Below, one piece after another: positions 35,200 to 45,153 of a stretch of 64,000 nt of DNA. The stretch is from positions 1 to 64,000 of the forward strand of contig NZ_NVXQ01000002.1 of NCBI RefSeq assembly GCF_002733955.1, in the 5' to 3' direction. Both the position numbers and the translations under genes were made by a program. The notes under the pieces were generated by a model, which did not search any database, had not been told where the DNA came from, and saw only the letters and a list, made by a program, of their open reading frames with translations. The DNA is from Hoeflea sp. Its GTDB lineage: Bacteria; Pseudomonadota; Alphaproteobacteria; Rhizobiales; Rhizobiaceae. The stretch's first letter is position 1; every line of letters begins with the position of its first letter.

Positions 35200-36330
35200 A
35201 TGGAATTTCTGACCTCTTCGGCTGGAAACATCCTCAGTGCGCTGCCACCGTTTCTGCTGGTGCTGACGATCGTGGTGTTCTTCCACGAGCTGGGACACTA
35301 TCTGGTCGGCCGCTGGTGCGGCATTCATGCCGATGTTTTCTCCGTCGGTTTCGGCCCCGAACTTATCGGCCGAAACGACAGGCACGGCACCCGCTGGAAA
35401 TTGTCGCTGATCCCGCTTGGCGGTTACGTCAAGTTCCGCGGCGACGAAAACGCCACCAGCCTGCCATCAGGCGCTGCCGACGAGCTCAGTGAAGTCGAGC
35501 GCGAGGGATCCTTTCCCGCGGCATCCTTGTGGCGCCGCGCGGCAACGGTTGCAGCAGGTCCGATCGCCAATTTCATCCTTGCGATCGCCATTTTTGCCGT
35601 GATGTTCGGCACCAATGGGCGGGTGGTCGCCGATCCCGTCGTTGCCGAGGTGCAGCCGGCAAGTGCCGCCGAAGCCGCGGGAATTCTGCCCGGTGACCGC
35701 TTTGTCGCCATTGACGGCGTCGAAGTGGACGTCTTCGATGACGTTCAGCGCTATGTCAGCGCCCGCCCAGAAGTTCCGATCACGGTCACCCTCGAACGCG
35801 CGGGCGGATTGGTCGATGTCTCGTTGACACCGGCGCGGACGGAAATCTCCGACCCTTTCGGCAACAAGATGGAAGTCGGGCGCATCGGCGTCGTGACCAG
35901 CAGGGACTCCGGCAATTTCCGGGTCCGCGAATATGGACCGATCGAAGCCGTCGGCGAGGGGGTGGCGCAAAGCTGGTATATCGTCACCCGGACCGTGGAC
36001 TATATCGGAAACATCATCACCGGACGCGAGAGTGCAGATCAGCTCGGCGGTCCGATTCGGGTCGCCAAATATTCCAAGGACATGTCGACGCTCGGTATCG
36101 GAGCTTTGATCCAGCTCGCGGCGGTGCTCTCGGTCTCCATCGGGCTGCTCAATCTGATGCCGATCCCGATGCTTGATGGTGGGCACCTGGTGTTTTACGC
36201 CATAGAAGCGATCCGCGGACGTCCACCCGGCGAGGTTGCCCAGGAGTGGGCCTACCGCTTCGGATTGTCGGTGGTTCTGGCGCTGATGTTGTTCGCCACA
36301 TGGAACGACGTCTCCATGCTGGTTGGTTGA
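35200..36330 (+). CDS. rseP: Site-2 protease RseP (zinc metalloprotease)
   Basis: Inner-membrane regulated intramembrane protease that cuts anti-sigma factors and signal peptides. 376 residues. The catalytic HExxH is in VVFFHELGHYLVGRW near residue 28; the third zinc ligand region is LMPIPMLDGGHLVFYAIEA near 318. A single PDZ domain lies in the periplasmic middle (about 125-215), where the E. coli protein has two. Four membrane helices. Lies between cdsA and bamA as in most Proteobacteria. Confidence 0.95.
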   Translation: MEFLTSSAGNILSALPPFLLVLTIVVFFHELGHYLVGRWCGIHADVFSVGFGPELIGRNDRHGTRWKLSLIPLGGYVKFRGDENATSLPSGAADELSEVEREGSFPAASLWRRAATVAAGPIANFILAIAIFAVMFGTNGRVVADPVVAEVQPASAAEAAGILPGDRFVAIDGVEVDVFDDVQRYVSARPEVPITVTLERAGGLVDVSLTPARTEISDPFGNKMEVGRIGVVTSRDSGNFRVREYGPIEAVGEGVAQSWYIVTRTVDYIGNIITGRESADQLGGPIRVAKYSKDMSTLGIGALIQLAAVLSVSIGLLNLMPIPMLDGGHLVFYAIEAIRGRPPGEVAQEWAYRFGLSVVLALMLFATWNDVSMLVG

Positions 36331-36381
36331 AATCGGGGGGAAGGCCGTGCTAACGGTCTGTTTACCCTGATATTGGGTAGG

Positions 36382-36399
36382 CGTGGCGAAATCGCCACG
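36382..36399 (+). promoter_or_regulatory. rseP-bamA intergenic hairpin
   Basis: Perfect 8-bp stem CGTGGCGA/TCGCCACG with a minimal loop, 52 nt after the rseP stop and 136 nt before the bamA ATG. Not followed by T residues. Confidence 0.45.
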
Positions 36400-36534
36400 T
36401 CTGAGAAGGAAGTAAATAGAAATTAACTCCGTCCCTTGCTTGTATGGCAAAAGCGGGTAAAACGGGCACCAGTCATGACTCACGATGAGTGTCGCCGTTT
36501 GGGGCATACGAGTAAAAAAAAGGTAATAAGATCA

Positions 36535-38889
36535 ATGAAGGCCGGTTCAAACCTTTTGAACGCTGTGTCAGCAGTTGCGCTGACGGCGGGGATCGTTGTG
36601 ACAGGCGCGGGCGCTGTGACGCTTGCGGGAGTGACAATTGCAGAGGCAGCCGTCGTCAGTCGGATTGATGTTCGCGGAAATTCCCGCGTTGACGCATCCA
36701 CTGTTCGCGGGAACCTGACGATATCGCCGGGCTCCAGCTTCAACAATAATGACATTGATGAATCGGTGAAGCGCCTGTTCGCCACCGGCTTGTTTTCCGA
36801 CGTGCAGATCAACGTCTCCGGCTCGACCCTGATTGTCACCGTCGCGGAAAACCAGATCATCAATCAGGTGGTCTTCAACGGCAACAAGAAGATCAAGGAC
36901 GCAGCCCTCAAGAAAGCCGTTCAGAGCCGTCAGCTTGGCGCCTTCAACGATCTGATCCTTCAGGCCGACGTTCAGGCAATTCGTGATGCCTACGCCGCGA
37001 TCGGGCGCAGTGATGCGACCGTGACCACACGTCTGGTTCCTGTTGATGGCGGCCGCGTCAATGTCGCGTTCGAGATCAACGAAGGTGACCGGACCAAGAT
37101 TTCCTCGATCAACTTCGTCGGCAATCAGGCGTTTGGCGACGGCCGGTTGTCCGATGTGATCACCACCAAGAAATCCGGTCTGCTGTCGTTCCTCAACCGC
37201 AAGGACGTCTATGACGAAGACAAGCTGCGCGCGGACGAAGAACTGCTGCGCCGCTTCTACTACAATCGCGGCTATGCCGACTTCCGGGTGATTTCGTCGT
37301 TCGCCGAGCTTGACGAGACCAACAACGAATATGTTGTCACCATTACCGTGGAAGAGGGCGAGCGCTATGTCTTTGGCGACGTCTCGATCGAAAGCACCGT
37401 GCCGGGCATCGACACGGAATCGCTCCGCAGGCTGATCGAGACCCGCAGCGGTGCGGTCTACAGCGCCAAGGATGTCGAAGACACGATCATGGCGATTTCC
37501 GACCGTGTCGCCACCCAGGGCTATCCCTTCGCACAGATCACCCCACGTGGTGACCGCGATTACAACAATCGCACGATCTCGGTGGTCTATCTGGTCGACG
37601 AAGGCACCCGTGCCTATGTCGAGCGCATCGAGATCCGCGGCAACACCCGGACCCGTGACTATGTGATCCGTCGCGAGTTCGACCTGTCCGAAGGCGATGC
37701 CTTCAACCAGGTTCTCGTTCGTCGCGCCAAGAAGCGTCTTGAGGATCTGAAGTTCTTCTCTACCGTCGACATCTCGACGCAGCCGGGTTCGCAGCCCGAT
37801 CGCGTGGTCTTGATCGTCGATGTGAAGGATCAGGCAACCGGTGAGTTCGGTATCGGCGGCGGCTATTCCAACACCGATGGCTTCACCGCAACGATCGACA
37901 TCACCGAGCGCAACTTCCTCGGTCGCGGCCAGTTCATTCGTGGCTCCGTCGGTGGCGGTACCGACACGCGCGAATATTCGGTGTCCTTCACCGAGCCCTA
38001 TTTCCTTGGCTATCGCCTCGCTGCCGGGTTCGACGTCTTCAAGAAGACAGACTCCAGCTACACGGGCTTCGATGAATCGGTTCAGGGTATCAATCTGCGC
38101 ATCGGTGCGCCGATCACCGAAAACCTCTATCTGTCGACCGCCTTCAAATACAGCGAAACCAAGTTCACCGATGTCAGCACGACTTCGATCACATCGGCTC
38201 CGGAACTGGCTGTAATCAATTCGGGCGGATACAACACCGGCGCTCTGTCCTATACGCTGTCCTACAGCACGCTTGATGACAATGTTCTGCCGCGTGAAGG
38301 CATTTCTGCAAGATTCACGCAGGAATATGCCGGTCTGGGATTCGACTCGAACTATCTCAAGACAACCGCCAAGGCGAGCTACTTCCACATGCTGTCTGAA
38401 TCGGCAGACGTGATTGGCCAGCTCAGTGTTGGTGGCGGCCACATGATGTCGACCGGCAGCAGCAATCTTCGGATTTTTGAACACATGTTCCTGGGTGAGG
38501 AAACCATCCGCGGATTTGACACCCGGGGTATCGGTCCGCGGGTCTTTGACAGCACCGGCACAACAAACATCGGCGCTGCCGGCGGCACCACGTATTTCAA
38601 CGGATCGGTCGAAGTTTCCGCACCGATGCCGCTGGTTTCGCGTGACTTCGGCCTGCGTTTCAACGCCTTTGCCGATGCCGCTACGCTGTATGGCAACGAC
38701 ATCAGCACCGCTGATTTCGCCGGCCAGACCCTGGTTGGCGATGGCATGGACTGGCGCGCGTCGGTCGGTGTCGGCGTGATGTGGGCCTCGCCATTCGGTC
38801 CCTTGCGCGTGTACTACGCCGAGCCTGTCGTCAAGAAGAGCTACGACGACGTCAAGAAATTCGGCTTCGGCGCTTCGACACGCTTCTGA
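36535..38889 (+). CDS. bamA: Outer membrane protein assembly factor BamA
   Basis: Omp85 barrel that folds beta-barrel proteins into the outer membrane. 784 residues: signal peptide (about 1-36), five POTRA domains (about 37-430, beginning VSRIDVRGNSRVDASTVRGNL), and a 16-strand barrel to the C-terminal phenylalanine (FGFGASTRF). The conserved loop motif appears as EETIRGFDTRGIGPRV (VRGF/Y type in other species). The ATG at 36535 gives the signal peptide; the frame is open to 36436 but that part lies before an AAAAAAGG ribosome-like run. Confidence 0.96.
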   Translation: MKAGSNLLNAVSAVALTAGIVVTGAGAVTLAGVTIAEAAVVSRIDVRGNSRVDASTVRGNLTISPGSSFNNNDIDESVKRLFATGLFSDVQINVSGSTLIVTVAENQIINQVVFNGNKKIKDAALKKAVQSRQLGAFNDLILQADVQAIRDAYAAIGRSDATVTTRLVPVDGGRVNVAFEINEGDRTKISSINFVGNQAFGDGRLSDVITTKKSGLLSFLNRKDVYDEDKLRADEELLRRFYYNRGYADFRVISSFAELDETNNEYVVTITVEEGERYVFGDVSIESTVPGIDTESLRRLIETRSGAVYSAKDVEDTIMAISDRVATQGYPFAQITPRGDRDYNNRTISVVYLVDEGTRAYVERIEIRGNTRTRDYVIRREFDLSEGDAFNQVLVRRAKKRLEDLKFFSTVDISTQPGSQPDRVVLIVDVKDQATGEFGIGGGYSNTDGFTATIDITERNFLGRGQFIRGSVGGGTDTREYSVSFTEPYFLGYRLAAGFDVFKKTDSSYTGFDESVQGINLRIGAPITENLYLSTAFKYSETKFTDVSTTSITSAPELAVINSGGYNTGALSYTLSYSTLDDNVLPREGISARFTQEYAGLGFDSNYLKTTAKASYFHMLSESADVIGQLSVGGGHMMSTGSSNLRIFEHMFLGEETIRGFDTRGIGPRVFDSTGTTNIGAAGGTTYFNGSVEVSAPMPLVSRDFGLRFNAFADAATLYGNDISTADFAGQTLVGDGMDWRASVGVGVMWASPFGPLRVYYAEPVVKKSYDDVKKFGFGASTRF

Positions 38890-38895
38890 TTTGAT

Positions 38896-38919
38896 CCGGG
38901 TGGCGGCAACGCCACCCGG
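38896..38919 (+). promoter_or_regulatory. bamA 3' hairpin with GNRA tetraloop
   Basis: Perfect 10-bp stem (38896-38905 with 38910-38919) capped by GCAA, 6 nt after the bamA stop and 20 nt before lpxD. No T-tract: probably a 3' stabiliser or processing point, not a terminator. Confidence 0.6.
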
Positions 38920-38939
38920 TCCACCCATCCGGGCACTTC

Positions 38940-40004
38940 ATGGACAATCATCGTTTCTTTTCTCCGCATGAAGGCATCTCGCTTTCGGACCTATCCGGTC
39001 TTTGCGGAGCGGAACTTGCTGATCCGTCCCTGTCCGGGCGCATGGTGACCGGCGTTGCGTCGCTGTCGCAAGCCGGCGAAAGCGAAGTCACATTCGCCAA
39101 CTCCGGCAAATCCGTTCCTGAGCTTAAGCAAACCCGCGCCGCAGCCGTTTTCGTAACTGAAAAGCTGGCAGCGAGTGTGCCTGCTGGCGTCGCAGCCTTG
39201 ATTGTCAAAGCGCCTCAATCGGCATTTGTTCGGGCGATCGGGGTTCTGGTTCCTTCGTCGGTCAAGCCGTTGCGCCTGACCGGCGAAACAGCGGTGTCCG
39301 AAGCGGCCCATGTAGACGCTTCGGCAAAACTCGAGGACGGCGTCACCATTGAAGCCTTCGCCGTCATTGGCGCTGGCGCCGAGATCGGGACCGGCACAGT
39401 CATTTCATCGGGTGCTGCCATCGGTCCAGGTACACGGATCGGCCGGGATTGCCATATCGGACATGGCGCTACCGTGCAGCATGCGCTTGTCGGTAACAAC
39501 GTGGTCATCCATCCCGGTGCGCGCATCGGGCAGGATGGCTTCGGATATATTCCGGGCCAGCGCGGTCTCGACAAGATACCGCAGATTGGCCGGGTGATCA
39601 TTCAGGACCACGTGGAAATCGGCTCTGGAACGGCGATCGATCGCGGCGCGCTTGACGATACTGTCATCGGCGAGGGAACCAAAATCGACAATCTGGTGCA
39701 GATTGCGCACAATGTCCGCATTGGCCGCTCTTGTGTCATTGTCTCCCAGGTCGGAATTGCTGGCAGCGCCACGCTTGGTGACGGTGTCATGATTGGTGGC
39801 GCGGCGGGGATCAACGGCCATGTGACGATTGGTGACGGCGCCCAGATTGCAGCTTTGAGCGGCGTGGCGGGAGACGTACCTCCCGGTGTGCGCTGGGGCG
39901 GCCAGCCGGCTCGTCCGATGCGAGGCTTTTTGCTTGATGCGGCTGCCGCCAATGCGCGTGCATTTGGCCGCAAACCGACGAAGAAGGGCGGAGAGGACAC
40001 ATGA
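38940..40004 (+). CDS. lpxD: UDP-3-O-(3-hydroxyacyl)glucosamine N-acyltransferase
   Basis: Third step of lipid A synthesis, adding the second hydroxyacyl chain; cytosolic trimer. 354 residues: N-terminal uridine-binding domain (1-115), a left-handed beta helix of hexapeptide repeats (about 120-310; e.g. [20 protein letters not shown]) with the catalytic His in [10 protein letters not shown], and a C-terminal helix. Its stop overlaps the fabZ start by 4 bp. Confidence 0.96.
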   Translation: MDNHRFFSPHEGISLSDLSGLCGAELADPSLSGRMVTGVASLSQAGESEVTFANSGKSVPELKQTRAAAVFVTEKLAASVPAGVAALIVKAPQSAFVRAIGVLVPSSVKPLRLTGETAVSEAAHVDASAKLEDGVTIEAFAVIGAGAEIGTGTVISSGAAIGPGTRIGRDCHIGHGATVQHALVGNNVVIHPGARIGQDGFGYIPGQRGLDKIPQIGRVIIQDHVEIGSGTAIDRGALDDTVIGEGTKIDNLVQIAHNVRIGRSCVIVSQVGIAGSATLGDGVMIGGAAGINGHVTIGDGAQIAALSGVAGDVPPGVRWGGQPARPMRGFLLDAAAANARAFGRKPTKKGGEDT

Positions 40005-40471
40005 CGGAAACTGCGACCACCACACTGGAATCGGCCGATATTCGGGAGATCATGGCACTCCTGCCGCACCGCTATCCGTTTCTGCTGGTAGACCGGATCG
40101 AATCCATCGACGGCGACAATTCAGCCGTCGGCATCAAGAACGTGACTGCCAGCGAGCCGCATTTCACCGGTCATTTCCCCGGCAACCCGATCATGCCGGG
40201 TGTGCTGATCATCGAGGGCATGGCCCAGACGGCTGGCGCGATCTGCGCCAAGGCGACCGGTGGCGGCAACAACATCGTCTATTTCATGACGATCGACAAC
40301 GCCAAGTTCCGCAAACCGGTCGTACCCGGGGACCGGCTCGAGTATCACGTGACCAAGGTCAAGCAGCGCGGAAACATCTGGCGCTTCCATTGTGAAGCAT
40401 CCGTTGATGGCGTCAAAGCCGCCGAAGCTGATATTGGAGCCATGCTGGCTCCCGGAGAAAGCGAAACCTGA
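40001..40471 (+). CDS. fabZ: 3-hydroxyacyl-ACP dehydratase FabZ
   Basis: Dehydrates 3-hydroxyacyl-ACP in fatty acid elongation, competing with LpxA and LpxD for the hydroxyacyl pool. 156 residues in a hot-dog fold. The catalytic His and Glu are in [24 protein letters not shown] (split: His in FTGHFPG, Glu in LIIEGMAQ). Preceded by [14 protein letters not shown]. Overlaps lpxD by 4 bp; its stop shares one base with the lpxA ATG. Confidence 0.96.
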   Translation: MTETATTTLESADIREIMALLPHRYPFLLVDRIESIDGDNSAVGIKNVTASEPHFTGHFPGNPIMPGVLIIEGMAQTAGAICAKATGGGNNIVYFMTIDNAKFRKPVVPGDRLEYHVTKVKQRGNIWRFHCEASVDGVKAAEADIGAMLAPGESET

Positions 40472-41301
40472 TGATAACGCCTGCGCCCGCCGCCCTGCAT
40501 CCGGCCCGAATTCATCCCGCTGCCATCGTCGAAGACGGCGCGCAGATCGGCATGAATGTCGAGATCGGTCCGTTCTGCCATGTTGGCCCCAAGGTCAAGC
40601 TGGGCGACAATGTGCGGCTGATGAGCCATGTGGTTGTGGAAGGCTGCACCACCATCGGCGAAGGCACCATCGTGTTCCCCAACGCGGTGCTCGGGTGCGC
40701 GCCGCAGAACATCCATTATCACGGCGAGGACACCGAGCTGATCATCGGCCAGTCGTGCACCATCCGCGAAGGCGTGACGATGCACACCGGTATGCCCGAC
40801 GCAGGCGGCAAGACCACGGTCGGCGACAATTCGCTGTTCCTGGCCTATTCCCACGTCGCCCACGATTGCCATGTCGGCAGCAACGTCATCCTGTCCAACA
40901 ATGTCCTGCTTGCCGGGCATGTTTCGGTCGGGGATCGCGTGATCATGGGCGGAGGCGCCGCGGTGCACCAGTTTGTCCGCATCGGCCATCACGCCTTCAT
41001 CGGCGGCCTTGCGGCGGTCAGCAACGACGTCATTCCCTATGGCATGCTCAACGGCAATCCCGGCGTGCTGATGGGGCTCAACATCATCGGCATGCAGCGG
41101 TCCGGTTTTGACAAGCCTTCCATCCATGCGGTCCGGCGCGCCTTCAAGACGATTTTCGATTCGCACACGCCGATCCGGGAAAACATTGCCCGGGTCCGCG
41201 AGCAGACCGACAAGAACGCAGCGGTCGCCGATATCATCGCCTTCATCGACGCCGAGAGTGATCGGGCTCTGTCTTCCCCCGCCCGGGGTCAACGGGGCTG
41301 A
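40471..41301 (+). CDS. lpxA: Acyl-ACP--UDP-N-acetylglucosamine O-acyltransferase
   Basis: First committed enzyme of lipid A synthesis. 276 residues with a hexapeptide beta helix from about 10 to 190; the catalytic His is in [21 protein letters not shown]-terminal helices end in IADIIAFI-type sequence. The ATG shares a base with the fabZ stop, so translation is coupled. Confidence 0.96.
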   Translation: MITPAPAALHPARIHPAAIVEDGAQIGMNVEIGPFCHVGPKVKLGDNVRLMSHVVVEGCTTIGEGTIVFPNAVLGCAPQNIHYHGEDTELIIGQSCTIREGVTMHTGMPDAGGKTTVGDNSLFLAYSHVAHDCHVGSNVILSNNVLLAGHVSVGDRVIMGGGAAVHQFVRIGHHAFIGGLAAVSNDVIPYGMLNGNPGVLMGLNIIGMQRSGFDKPSIHAVRRAFKTIFDSHTPIRENIARVREQTDKNAAVADIIAFIDAESDRALSSPARGQRG

Positions 41302-41306
41302 TCCCG

Positions 41307-42191
41307 GTGAGTGCTGCATCCGGCGCACCAGAGATCAGCGGACGATTGTCAATCCTCGCCGGCAAGGGGCAGTTTCCTTTGCTGGTCGCACATGCCGCCC
41401 GCGATATGGGCCAGGATCCCTATATTTTCCGCATCAAGGGTGAGGCCGACCAGGACTGGTCCGGTTTCGACAGCGGGGAGATCAACCTTGCCGATTTGTC
41501 GTCGTTTGCCGCCATCACGCGGCGCGAAGGCATCGGCTCGGTCGTGCTGGCCGGCGGCATCGGACGGCGCCCGGAGATCAACGAATTCCGTCCTACCTGG
41601 CGCTCTCTGACGGCTTTTCCAACCGCATTGCGGGTTCTCGCATCCGCAGGCGACGACAAGCTGTTGCGGTTTGTCATCAAGGTGCTGGAAAGCGAGGGTG
41701 TCAGGGTCCTGGGCGCACAGCAGGTGGCGCCCGAGCTGCTGGGTGGTTCCGGCGCCCTGGGGCGCGTCAGACCGCGCAGCGCCGACCTGCAGGACATCGC
41801 TGCAGCCTCTGCCGCAGCGCTTGCGCTTGGCAGGCTGGATGTCGGGCAGGGTGCAGTCTCCGTTGCCGGGCGCGTGGTGGCTCTGGAAGGGCTTGAAGGC
41901 ACCGACGCGATGCTGGAGCGGGTGGCGGGCCTGCGAGCCAGCCAGCGCCTGTCCTCACGCCATGGCGGGGTGCTCGTCAAGCTGTGCAAGCCCGGACAGG
42001 ACGAGCGTGCCGATCTGCCTTCCATTGGCGTTCAGACGGTCATCAAGGCACAGGCCGCGGGCCTCTCGGGCATCGCCCTGGAAGCGGGGCGCGCACTGGT
42101 TCTCGAGCGCGAACAGGTGATTGCCGAAGCCGATCGTCTGGGCCTGTTTGTCATTGGTATCGATCCGCGGCAGCAGGAGGTAACGCCATGA
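41307..42191 (+). CDS. lpxI: UDP-2,3-diacylglucosamine pyrophosphatase LpxI
   Basis: Cleaves UDP-diacylglucosamine to lipid X and UMP; the alphaproteobacterial replacement of LpxH. 294 residues (DUF1009). Family segments: SILAGKGQFPLLVAHAARDMGQ at the N-terminus, VLAGGIGRRPEI, and GVLVKLCKPGQDERADLPSIG with QTVIKAQAAGLSGIALEAGR near the C-terminus. The start is GTG at 41307, 5 nt after the lpxA stop. Its stop overlaps the lpxB start by 4 bp. Confidence 0.93.
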   Translation: MSAASGAPEISGRLSILAGKGQFPLLVAHAARDMGQDPYIFRIKGEADQDWSGFDSGEINLADLSSFAAITRREGIGSVVLAGGIGRRPEINEFRPTWRSLTAFPTALRVLASAGDDKLLRFVIKVLESEGVRVLGAQQVAPELLGGSGALGRVRPRSADLQDIAAASAAALALGRLDVGQGAVSVAGRVVALEGLEGTDAMLERVAGLRASQRLSSRHGGVLVKLCKPGQDERADLPSIGVQTVIKAQAAGLSGIALEAGRALVLEREQVIAEADRLGLFVIGIDPRQQEVTP

Positions 42192-43351
42192 CAGCCTTGA
42201 AGCTGGCCGTTGTCGCGGGCGAACCCTCCGGTGACATACTGGGTGCCGGACTTGTCCGGCAGCTGGCGGTCCAGACCGGCGAGCAACCGCAGCTGATCGG
42301 CGTCGGGGGGGAGCGGCTGGCGGCCGAGGGCCTGACCTCGCTGTTTGATTTTACCGAATTGTCGATCATCGGCTTTTCCGCGGTCCTTGCCCGGCTGCCC
42401 AAGCTGATCATGCGGATCAACCAGACCGCTGACGCCATCATTGCCGCAAAGCCCGATTGCCTGCTGATCATCGACAGTCCGGATTTCAGCCATCGCGTTG
42501 CCCGCAAGGTGCGCAAGGCGGCCCCCGGGATCAGGATCATCAACTACGTCTGTCCGACTGTCTGGGCCTGGAAGCCGGAGCGCGCGCCGGCGATGCGGGC
42601 CTATGTCGACCATGTGCTGTCGATACTTCCCTTCGAGGTCGATATTGTCAAAGAGCTCGGCGGCCCGCCGCTGACCTATGTCGGCCATCGCCTGATGGAG
42701 GACCCCGGCCTGGAAGCGGCGCATCAGGCGCAGAAGGCCTACCGGCGGACTGCTTCGGCCACGCGGCCGCCGATGTGCCTTCTCTTGCCCGGATCGCGTC
42801 GCAGTGAGGTCAAGCGCCTGGCTCCGGTCTTCGCAGAAGCCGCAAGGGCCCTGGTCGCGATCAACCCGGAGATGAGCTTCGTGCTGCCTGCAGGCGAGCG
42901 TGTTCAGGGGCAGATCCGTGACGAGATCCTCGGCTGGGATGTCGCCTGCAAGGTTGTGACCGGCGACGCCGACAAGTGGCAGGCCTTCGGTGAAGCCGAT
43001 GTGGCGATTGCCGCCTCGGGAACGGTCCTGCTTGAACTGGCGCTTGCCGGTGTACCGCACATGTCCTGCTACAAGCTTGATCCGGTGTCGCGGCAGCTCA
43101 CCAGGCTGGTCACCACCTGGACTGCGGCGCTGCCGAACCTGATCGCCGACAATGTCGTCATTTCTGAAAATTACGACAACCAGCTTCGCCCCGAGCGCCT
43201 GGCGCGCCAGGCCAACCAGCTTGCCAGCGATACGCTTCACCGCGCCGCCATGCTGTCGGATTTCGAGCTGATCCGCGCCCGCATGGAAGTTGGCGTGCCC
43301 GCGTCCGAAAAGGCCGCGTCCACGGTGCTGGAAGTGCTTGCCGAGAGCTGA
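42188..43351 (+). CDS. lpxB: Lipid-A-disaccharide synthase
   Basis: GT-B glycosyltransferase joining lipid X and UDP-diacylglucosamine. 387 residues; the N-terminal motif VVAGEPSGDILGAGLV and the mid-chain PTVWAWKPERAP segment are diagnostic, with LLPGSRRSEVKRL and the nucleotide-binding ASGTVLLELAL in the C-terminal domain. The stop codon lies in a 14-bp tandem duplication (43345-43372). Last gene of the lipid A block. Confidence 0.96.
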   Translation: MTALKLAVVAGEPSGDILGAGLVRQLAVQTGEQPQLIGVGGERLAAEGLTSLFDFTELSIIGFSAVLARLPKLIMRINQTADAIIAAKPDCLLIIDSPDFSHRVARKVRKAAPGIRIINYVCPTVWAWKPERAPAMRAYVDHVLSILPFEVDIVKELGGPPLTYVGHRLMEDPGLEAAHQAQKAYRRTASATRPPMCLLLPGSRRSEVKRLAPVFAEAARALVAINPEMSFVLPAGERVQGQIRDEILGWDVACKVVTGDADKWQAFGEADVAIAASGTVLLELALAGVPHMSCYKLDPVSRQLTRLVTTWTAALPNLIADNVVISENYDNQLRPERLARQANQLASDTLHRAAMLSDFELIRARMEVGVPASEKAASTVLEVLAES

Positions 43352-43372
43352 GACGCCTGAGCTGAGACGCCT
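43345..43372. repeat. 14-bp tandem duplication over the lpxB stop
   Basis: The unit GAGCTGAGACGCCT occurs twice in direct succession (43345-43358 and 43359-43372). The first copy carries the lpxB TGA. Probably a recent slippage event without effect on the protein. Confidence 0.85.
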
Positions 43373-43492
43373 CTGGGACAACTAACTGCCAACTGTGCCT
43401 CGCAAGGCTCAGCTGACATAGCTGGCAGGCGGCCGCCTCGCGCATGCGCCAAAGATGGCTGTGGGCGCAATTCCGACGGACCCAATCAGAAA

Positions 43493-43519
43493 CAAAAAAG
43501 CGCCCGAAGGCGCTTTTTC
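43493..43519. terminator. Bidirectional terminator between lpxB and gltA
   Basis: Core stem AGCGCC/GGCGCT with loop cgaa, flanked by six A on the left and five T on the right, so it works in both directions between the convergent genes. Confidence 0.9.
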
Positions 43520-43547
43520 AAAATGCTGTTTGGCTTGTTGAAACGCC

Positions 43548-44837
43548 TTAGCGCTTCGACACCGGCACGTAATCGCGCGAGGCTTCGCCGATGTAGAGCT
43601 GGCGCGGGCGGCCGATGCGCTGGCCCGGATCTTCGATCATTTCGCTCCACTGGGCAATCCAGCCGACGGTGCGCGCAAGCGCGAACAGCACGGTGAACAT
43701 GGTGGTGGGGAAGCCGAGCGCCTTGAGCGTGATGCCCGAATAGAAGTCGATGTTCGGGTACAGCTTCTTCTCGATGAAGTACGGATCGGTAAGCGCGATG
43801 CGCTCCAGTTCCATCGCAACTTCCAGAAGCGGATCGTCCTTGATGCCGAGCTCGTCGAGCACTTCATGGCAGGTCTTCTGCATGATCTTGGCGCGCGGAT
43901 CGTAGTTCTTGTAGACCCGGTGGCCAAAGCCCATCAGACGGAACGGATCGTTCTTGTCCTTGGCGCGGGCGACGTATTCCGGGATCTTGTCGACACTGCC
44001 GATTTCCGACAGCATGTTGAGCGCGGCTTCGTTGGCGCCGCCATGGGCAGGGCCCCAGAGGCAGGCAATACCGGCAGCGATGCAGGCAAACGGGTTGGCG
44101 CCCGACGAACCGGCAAGACGGACCGTCGAGGTCGAGGCGTTCTGCTCGTGGTCGGCATGCAGCACGAAGATACGGTCCATGGCGCGTGCCAGCACCGGAT
44201 TGACCTCATAGTCTTCACACGGCACGGCAAAGCACATGCGCAGGAAGTTCGATGCGTAGTCCAGCTCATTGGTCGGGTACACGAAAGGCTGGCCGATGTG
44301 GTACTTGTAGGCCATCGCTGCGAGCGTCGGCATCTTGGCAATCATCCGCATCGAGGCGACCATCCGCTGGTGCGGATCGGTGATGTCGGTTGAATCGTGG
44401 TAGAACGCCGACAGGGCGCCGACACAGCCGCACATCACAGCCATCGGGTGCGCGTCGCGACGGAAACCGGTGAAGAACCGGCTCATCTGCTCATGCACCA
44501 TGGTGTGACGGGTGACACGGTAATCGAAATCGGCCTTCTGTGTCGCCGTCGGCAGTTCGCCGTAAAGCAGCAGGTAGCAGACTTCGAGGAAGTCGCCGTG
44601 TTCAGCCAGCTGGTCGATCGGATAGCCGCGGTGCAGCAAAATGCCTTCGTCGCCATCGATGAAGGTGATCTTGGATTCGCAAGACGCTGTGGATGTGAAA
44701 CCCGGATCGTAAGTGAATGCGCCGGTGTTCTTGTAAAGTGCGCCGATGTCGACGACGTCAGGACCGATCGTGCCGGTCTTGATCGGCAATTCGACCTCTT
44801 TGTTGTCCATAGTGATTTTTGCGTTCTTGTCTGCCAT
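43548..44837 (-). CDS. gltA: Citrate synthase
   Basis: First enzyme of the TCA cycle, type II hexameric form with NADH-sensitive N-terminal domain. 429 residues. Active-site histidines are in [11 protein letters not shown] and [13 protein letters not shown], the catalytic Asp in YPNIDFYSG. The ATG at 44837 gives the family N-terminus ([11 protein letters not shown]); an in-frame ATG two codons upstream is equally possible. Convergent with lpxB across a shared terminator. Confidence 0.97.
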   Translation of the reverse strand: MADKNAKITMDNKEVELPIKTGTIGPDVVDIGALYKNTGAFTYDPGFTSTASCESKITFIDGDEGILLHRGYPIDQLAEHGDFLEVCYLLLYGELPTATQKADFDYRVTRHTMVHEQMSRFFTGFRRDAHPMAVMCGCVGALSAFYHDSTDITDPHQRMVASMRMIAKMPTLAAMAYKYHIGQPFVYPTNELDYASNFLRMCFAVPCEDYEVNPVLARAMDRIFVLHADHEQNASTSTVRLAGSSGANPFACIAAGIACLWGPAHGGANEAALNMLSEIGSVDKIPEYVARAKDKNDPFRLMGFGHRVYKNYDPRAKIMQKTCHEVLDELGIKDDPLLEVAMELERIALTDPYFIEKKLYPNIDFYSGITLKALGFPTTMFTVLFALARTVGWIAQWSEMIEDPGQRIGRPRQLYIGEASRDYVPVSKR

Positions 44838-45153
44838 GGGCATGTCCTTCCACAAATGCAGGCGTACGGCGCTTGGCCGACGTCTTGGATGACCGTCAGG
44901 GGTGTAGCTACCTGATTTGTTGCACCGTGCCAAGCTATCCGGAGTGCTAATTGCGCTGCGGCATAAGGATATGCAAACCCCGCAGTGGCAGGCTTTAGCA
45001 AATGTTAACATCATGGAATTGCGTAAAAAACGCCATGCAGAAAACGGCGTGGCGAAATGCTTCATGGTTGCGCTGCGGCAAGCTCGGGTGCAATTTATGG
45101 TGGCAAGACGGGGCGTTTCGGTGGTAGTCTGACAGACTTCAAGCGAGGCGTGC
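44838..45153. other. Divergent promoter region gltA / comEC
   Basis: 316 bp. On the minus strand it contains a hairpin with one mismatch (CGCCACGC/GCATGGCG, 45031-45054) followed at once by six T (45025-45030), resembling a terminator or attenuator about 190 nt upstream of gltA. No other operator is recognised. Confidence 0.35.

Noticed and set aside
36568-38928. 786-codon open frame on the minus strand
   Set aside because: Antisense of bamA, no recognisable domain.
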